DNA of 7,911 bases from Bacillota bacterium (GTDB lineage: Bacteria; Bacillota; Bacilli; Tumebacillales; Effusibacillaceae), in contig JAGVBM010000423.1 in NCBI GenBank assembly GCA_020059765.1, positions 1 to 7,911 of the forward strand, written 5' to 3'. The translations under genes were made by a program, and so were the position numbers. Shown here piece after piece: positions 6,677-7,911 of the stretch. The notes under the pieces were generated by a model, which saw only the letters and a list, made by a program, of their open reading frames with translations, had not been told where the DNA came from and made no database searches. Every line of letters begins with the position of its first letter. Positions within the stretch are counted from its first letter, which is position 1.

Positions 6677-6720
6677 TTTTACTACAATTCTTGCGAAACA
6701 TTCCATACCATTCTCTTACG

Positions 6721-7911
6721 TTATTGAATCGAAAATTTTACAACTTTTAATAGATATTCAGGCTTTGAACCCACTGGATCCTGGTGAAATAAATTTCGAA
6801 TGACTCCGTCTTTTATATAATTTGCGATCGAGACAAGAATCATCCCTTGATCCAGCGCCAGATAGGCCGGTGTCACTTTGCCCGTCAACACATTCACCGA
6901 ATCTGAAAAACCATACTTCCCATACGCCCCAAAATCTTTTAAAACCTTAAGATTTGAGCGAACTTCGTCAGCCGCAAAGTCTAACGCCAAAAAACTGGCA
7001 TGCGGCGTTACAGTGCCGTTATCCTTATAACCTAAGGTCCCCAAATATTTGACACCAAATTCAGTGTATCCGCCCGGAATGGCAGAAGGTGAGAATCCCC
7101 ATGCAGGGTAACTTTTTTCTTTTGCAAAAGCGATTTGAAGCTCTACATGCCGTTGATCGTTCAACCCCAATCCTTCCGGAGCAAGCTTCTTTTCCTTCAA
7201 AACAAGCGTCGGCATTAAAGTTTCAAACATACTGCCGCCCCAGCTCGGTACATACTTGATGCCATTATGCTCGTAGTGACCTTCAAACACTTCGATTCCG
7301 TCGTAATTTACTGTTTCTCCTTTTGGTATTTGCTCCTGCCAAGTCCAGTCAGACGGAAGCGTACGATACATTTTCCACCAATGTTCCTTGGGAACATCCC
7401 CTTTCCCGATCGCGATGTAACTGGCTACGCGAGGCTCCGTGTTGAACATACCGAAGTGCCAGCCCGTCAGTTGGCCTGCTGCCACATCGTATCCCCCGTA
7501 CATTTGTCCAACTAACGGGTCATACAACTGGGCAAAATTCATGGCTTTCAGCAGTTGGCTTGTCTGCTCATTCACTTCAGGGTATGCTTGACGGACAACA
7601 ACCAAACCGGCAGCTAACCATCCGTTGTCTACAGTAGATACAAATTGTCCCCAATCTTTCTTGGGAGAAGCATCTTTCGTGTTGTACCAATTGTAGAGAA
7701 AGCCTTTCCATTTTTCCATGCTTTCTACGGTGCCCAGCGTTCCTTTCACCCGTTGTACGGCTTCTTCATGCTTGATGAAACCTAGCCTTTCCGCTGACAC
7801 CGTCCCCATCAAATACATTGAAATATTTGTCGGGGAGGTGTATGCGCTTACTTTCGCTTCATCACCGTAACGAACCTCATCAACCGGGAGGTGTGTCACC
7901 GGGTCTGTATG
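6721..7911 (-). CDS. Glucoamylase-like / GH144-type glycoside hydrolase, N-terminus cut by window edge
   Basis: The frame is open to the right edge and ends with TAA at 6721, leaving 396 C-terminal residues. A GTG at 7899 lies inside the open frame and is not the true start. The protein matches the PF10091 'glycoamylase' domain, also found in cyclic beta-1,2-glucan synthases. Visible motifs are TSPTNISMYL, FLYNWYNTK, STVDNGWLAAGL, NTEPRVASYIAIGKG with KEHWW, SWGGSMFETLMP, PAWGFSPSAIPGGY and TPHASFLALDF. Characterised GH144 members are endo-beta-1,2-glucanases, so beta-1,2-glucan or another beta-glucan is possible, but the specificity of most relatives is unknown. The N-terminus, and so any signal peptide, is missing. 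It is 133 nt upstream of lacI on the same strand with no clear terminator between, so read-through is possible. It may degrade the polymer whose products the transporter imports (inference). Confidence 0.88.
   Translation of the reverse strand, partial: HTDPVTHLPVDEVRYGDEAKVSAYTSPTNISMYLMGTVSAERLGFIKHEEAVQRVKGTLGTVESMEKWKGFLYNWYNTKDASPKKDWGQFVSTVDNGWLAAGLVVVRQAYPEVNEQTSQLLKAMNFAQLYDPLVGQMYGGYDVAAGQLTGWHFGMFNTEPRVASYIAIGKGDVPKEHWWKMYRTLPSDWTWQEQIPKGETVNYDGIEVFEGHYEHNGIKYVPSWGGSMFETLMPTLVLKEKKLAPEGLGLNDQRHVELQIAFAKEKSYPAWGFSPSAIPGGYTEFGVKYLGTLGYKDNGTVTPHASFLALDFAADEVRSNLKVLKDFGAYGKYGFSDSVNVLTGKVTPAYLALDQGMILVSIANYIKDGVIRNLFHQDPVGSKPEYLLKVVKFSIQ

Larger units (their letters stand above)
6596..6695. 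repeat. Imperfect inverted repeat around the lacI promoter
   Basis: The left arm (6596-6620) and right arm (6670-6695) are inverted copies. CGCAAGAA at 6596-6603 pairs with TTCTTGCG at 6688-6695, and AGTAAAATT at 6607-6615 pairs with AATTTTACT at 6675-6683. A 3/4-nt interruption separates the blocks and three further bases match at the inner end. The right arm contains the proposed -35 box; the left arm lies in the lacI leader and touches the ribosome site. The repeat is seen directly, but its function is unknown. Confidence 0.6.

Noticed and set aside
6588..6720. Terminator after the GH144-like gene
   Set aside because: I see no GC-rich stem followed by a T-run on the minus strand. The inverted repeat there has a loop of about 50 nt and AT-rich arms.
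6721..7899. Complete gene starting at GTG 7899
   Set aside because: The frame stays open to the window edge, and the first visible residues already belong to the conserved enzyme, so this is an internal codon.

Overview
This window looks like a carbohydrate-utilisation locus from a Gram-positive Firmicute, probably of the Bacillales (a Paenibacillus- or Alicyclobacillaceae-like organism is a guess). The basis is moderate GC, strong purine-rich ribosome binding sites including TTG-started genes, a lipoprotein-type solute-binding protein, a LacI/CcpA-like regulator, and a sugar importer with no ATPase of its own. All supported genes lie on the minus strand, so the biological order runs from high to low coordinates. 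Both end genes are cut by the window edges.

Layout in the direction of transcription: (1) 7911-6721, the C-terminal part of a glucoamylase-like (PF10091/GH144-type) enzyme. (2) A 133-bp intergenic region with a clear promoter/operator: a perfect 14-bp palindrome TTGAAACGTTTCAA between plausible -35 and -10 boxes, all inside a longer imperfect inverted repeat. (3) 6587-5598, a LacI-family regulator. (4) 5575-4235, a sugar-binding lipoprotein. (5) A 71-bp gap with two abutting hairpins. (6) 4154-3270 and 3251-2406, the two CUT1-type permeases. (7) 2391-1876, a small membrane-anchored TPR-like protein of unknown function. (8) 1848-1, a GH35-type beta-galactosidase, cut at its C-terminus.

Working model (inference): the GH144-like enzyme, which may lie outside the cell, acts on a polysaccharide or oligosaccharide. 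The binding protein and two permeases import the products, powered by a shared MsmX-type ATPase encoded elsewhere. The GH35 enzyme, which has no signal peptide, removes terminal beta-galactosyl or related residues in the cytoplasm. The LacI-type protein probably represses its own operon from the palindrome in the promoter.

The least expected observations are a second perfect copy of the 14-bp palindrome inside the GH35 gene about 5.5 kb downstream, the uncharacterised TPR-like protein in the transporter operon, GH42-like features in the GH35 protein, and the double hairpin between the binding-protein and permease genes. I see no RNA gene, CRISPR array, insertion sequence or phage feature. No gene-free stretch exceeds 300 bases.
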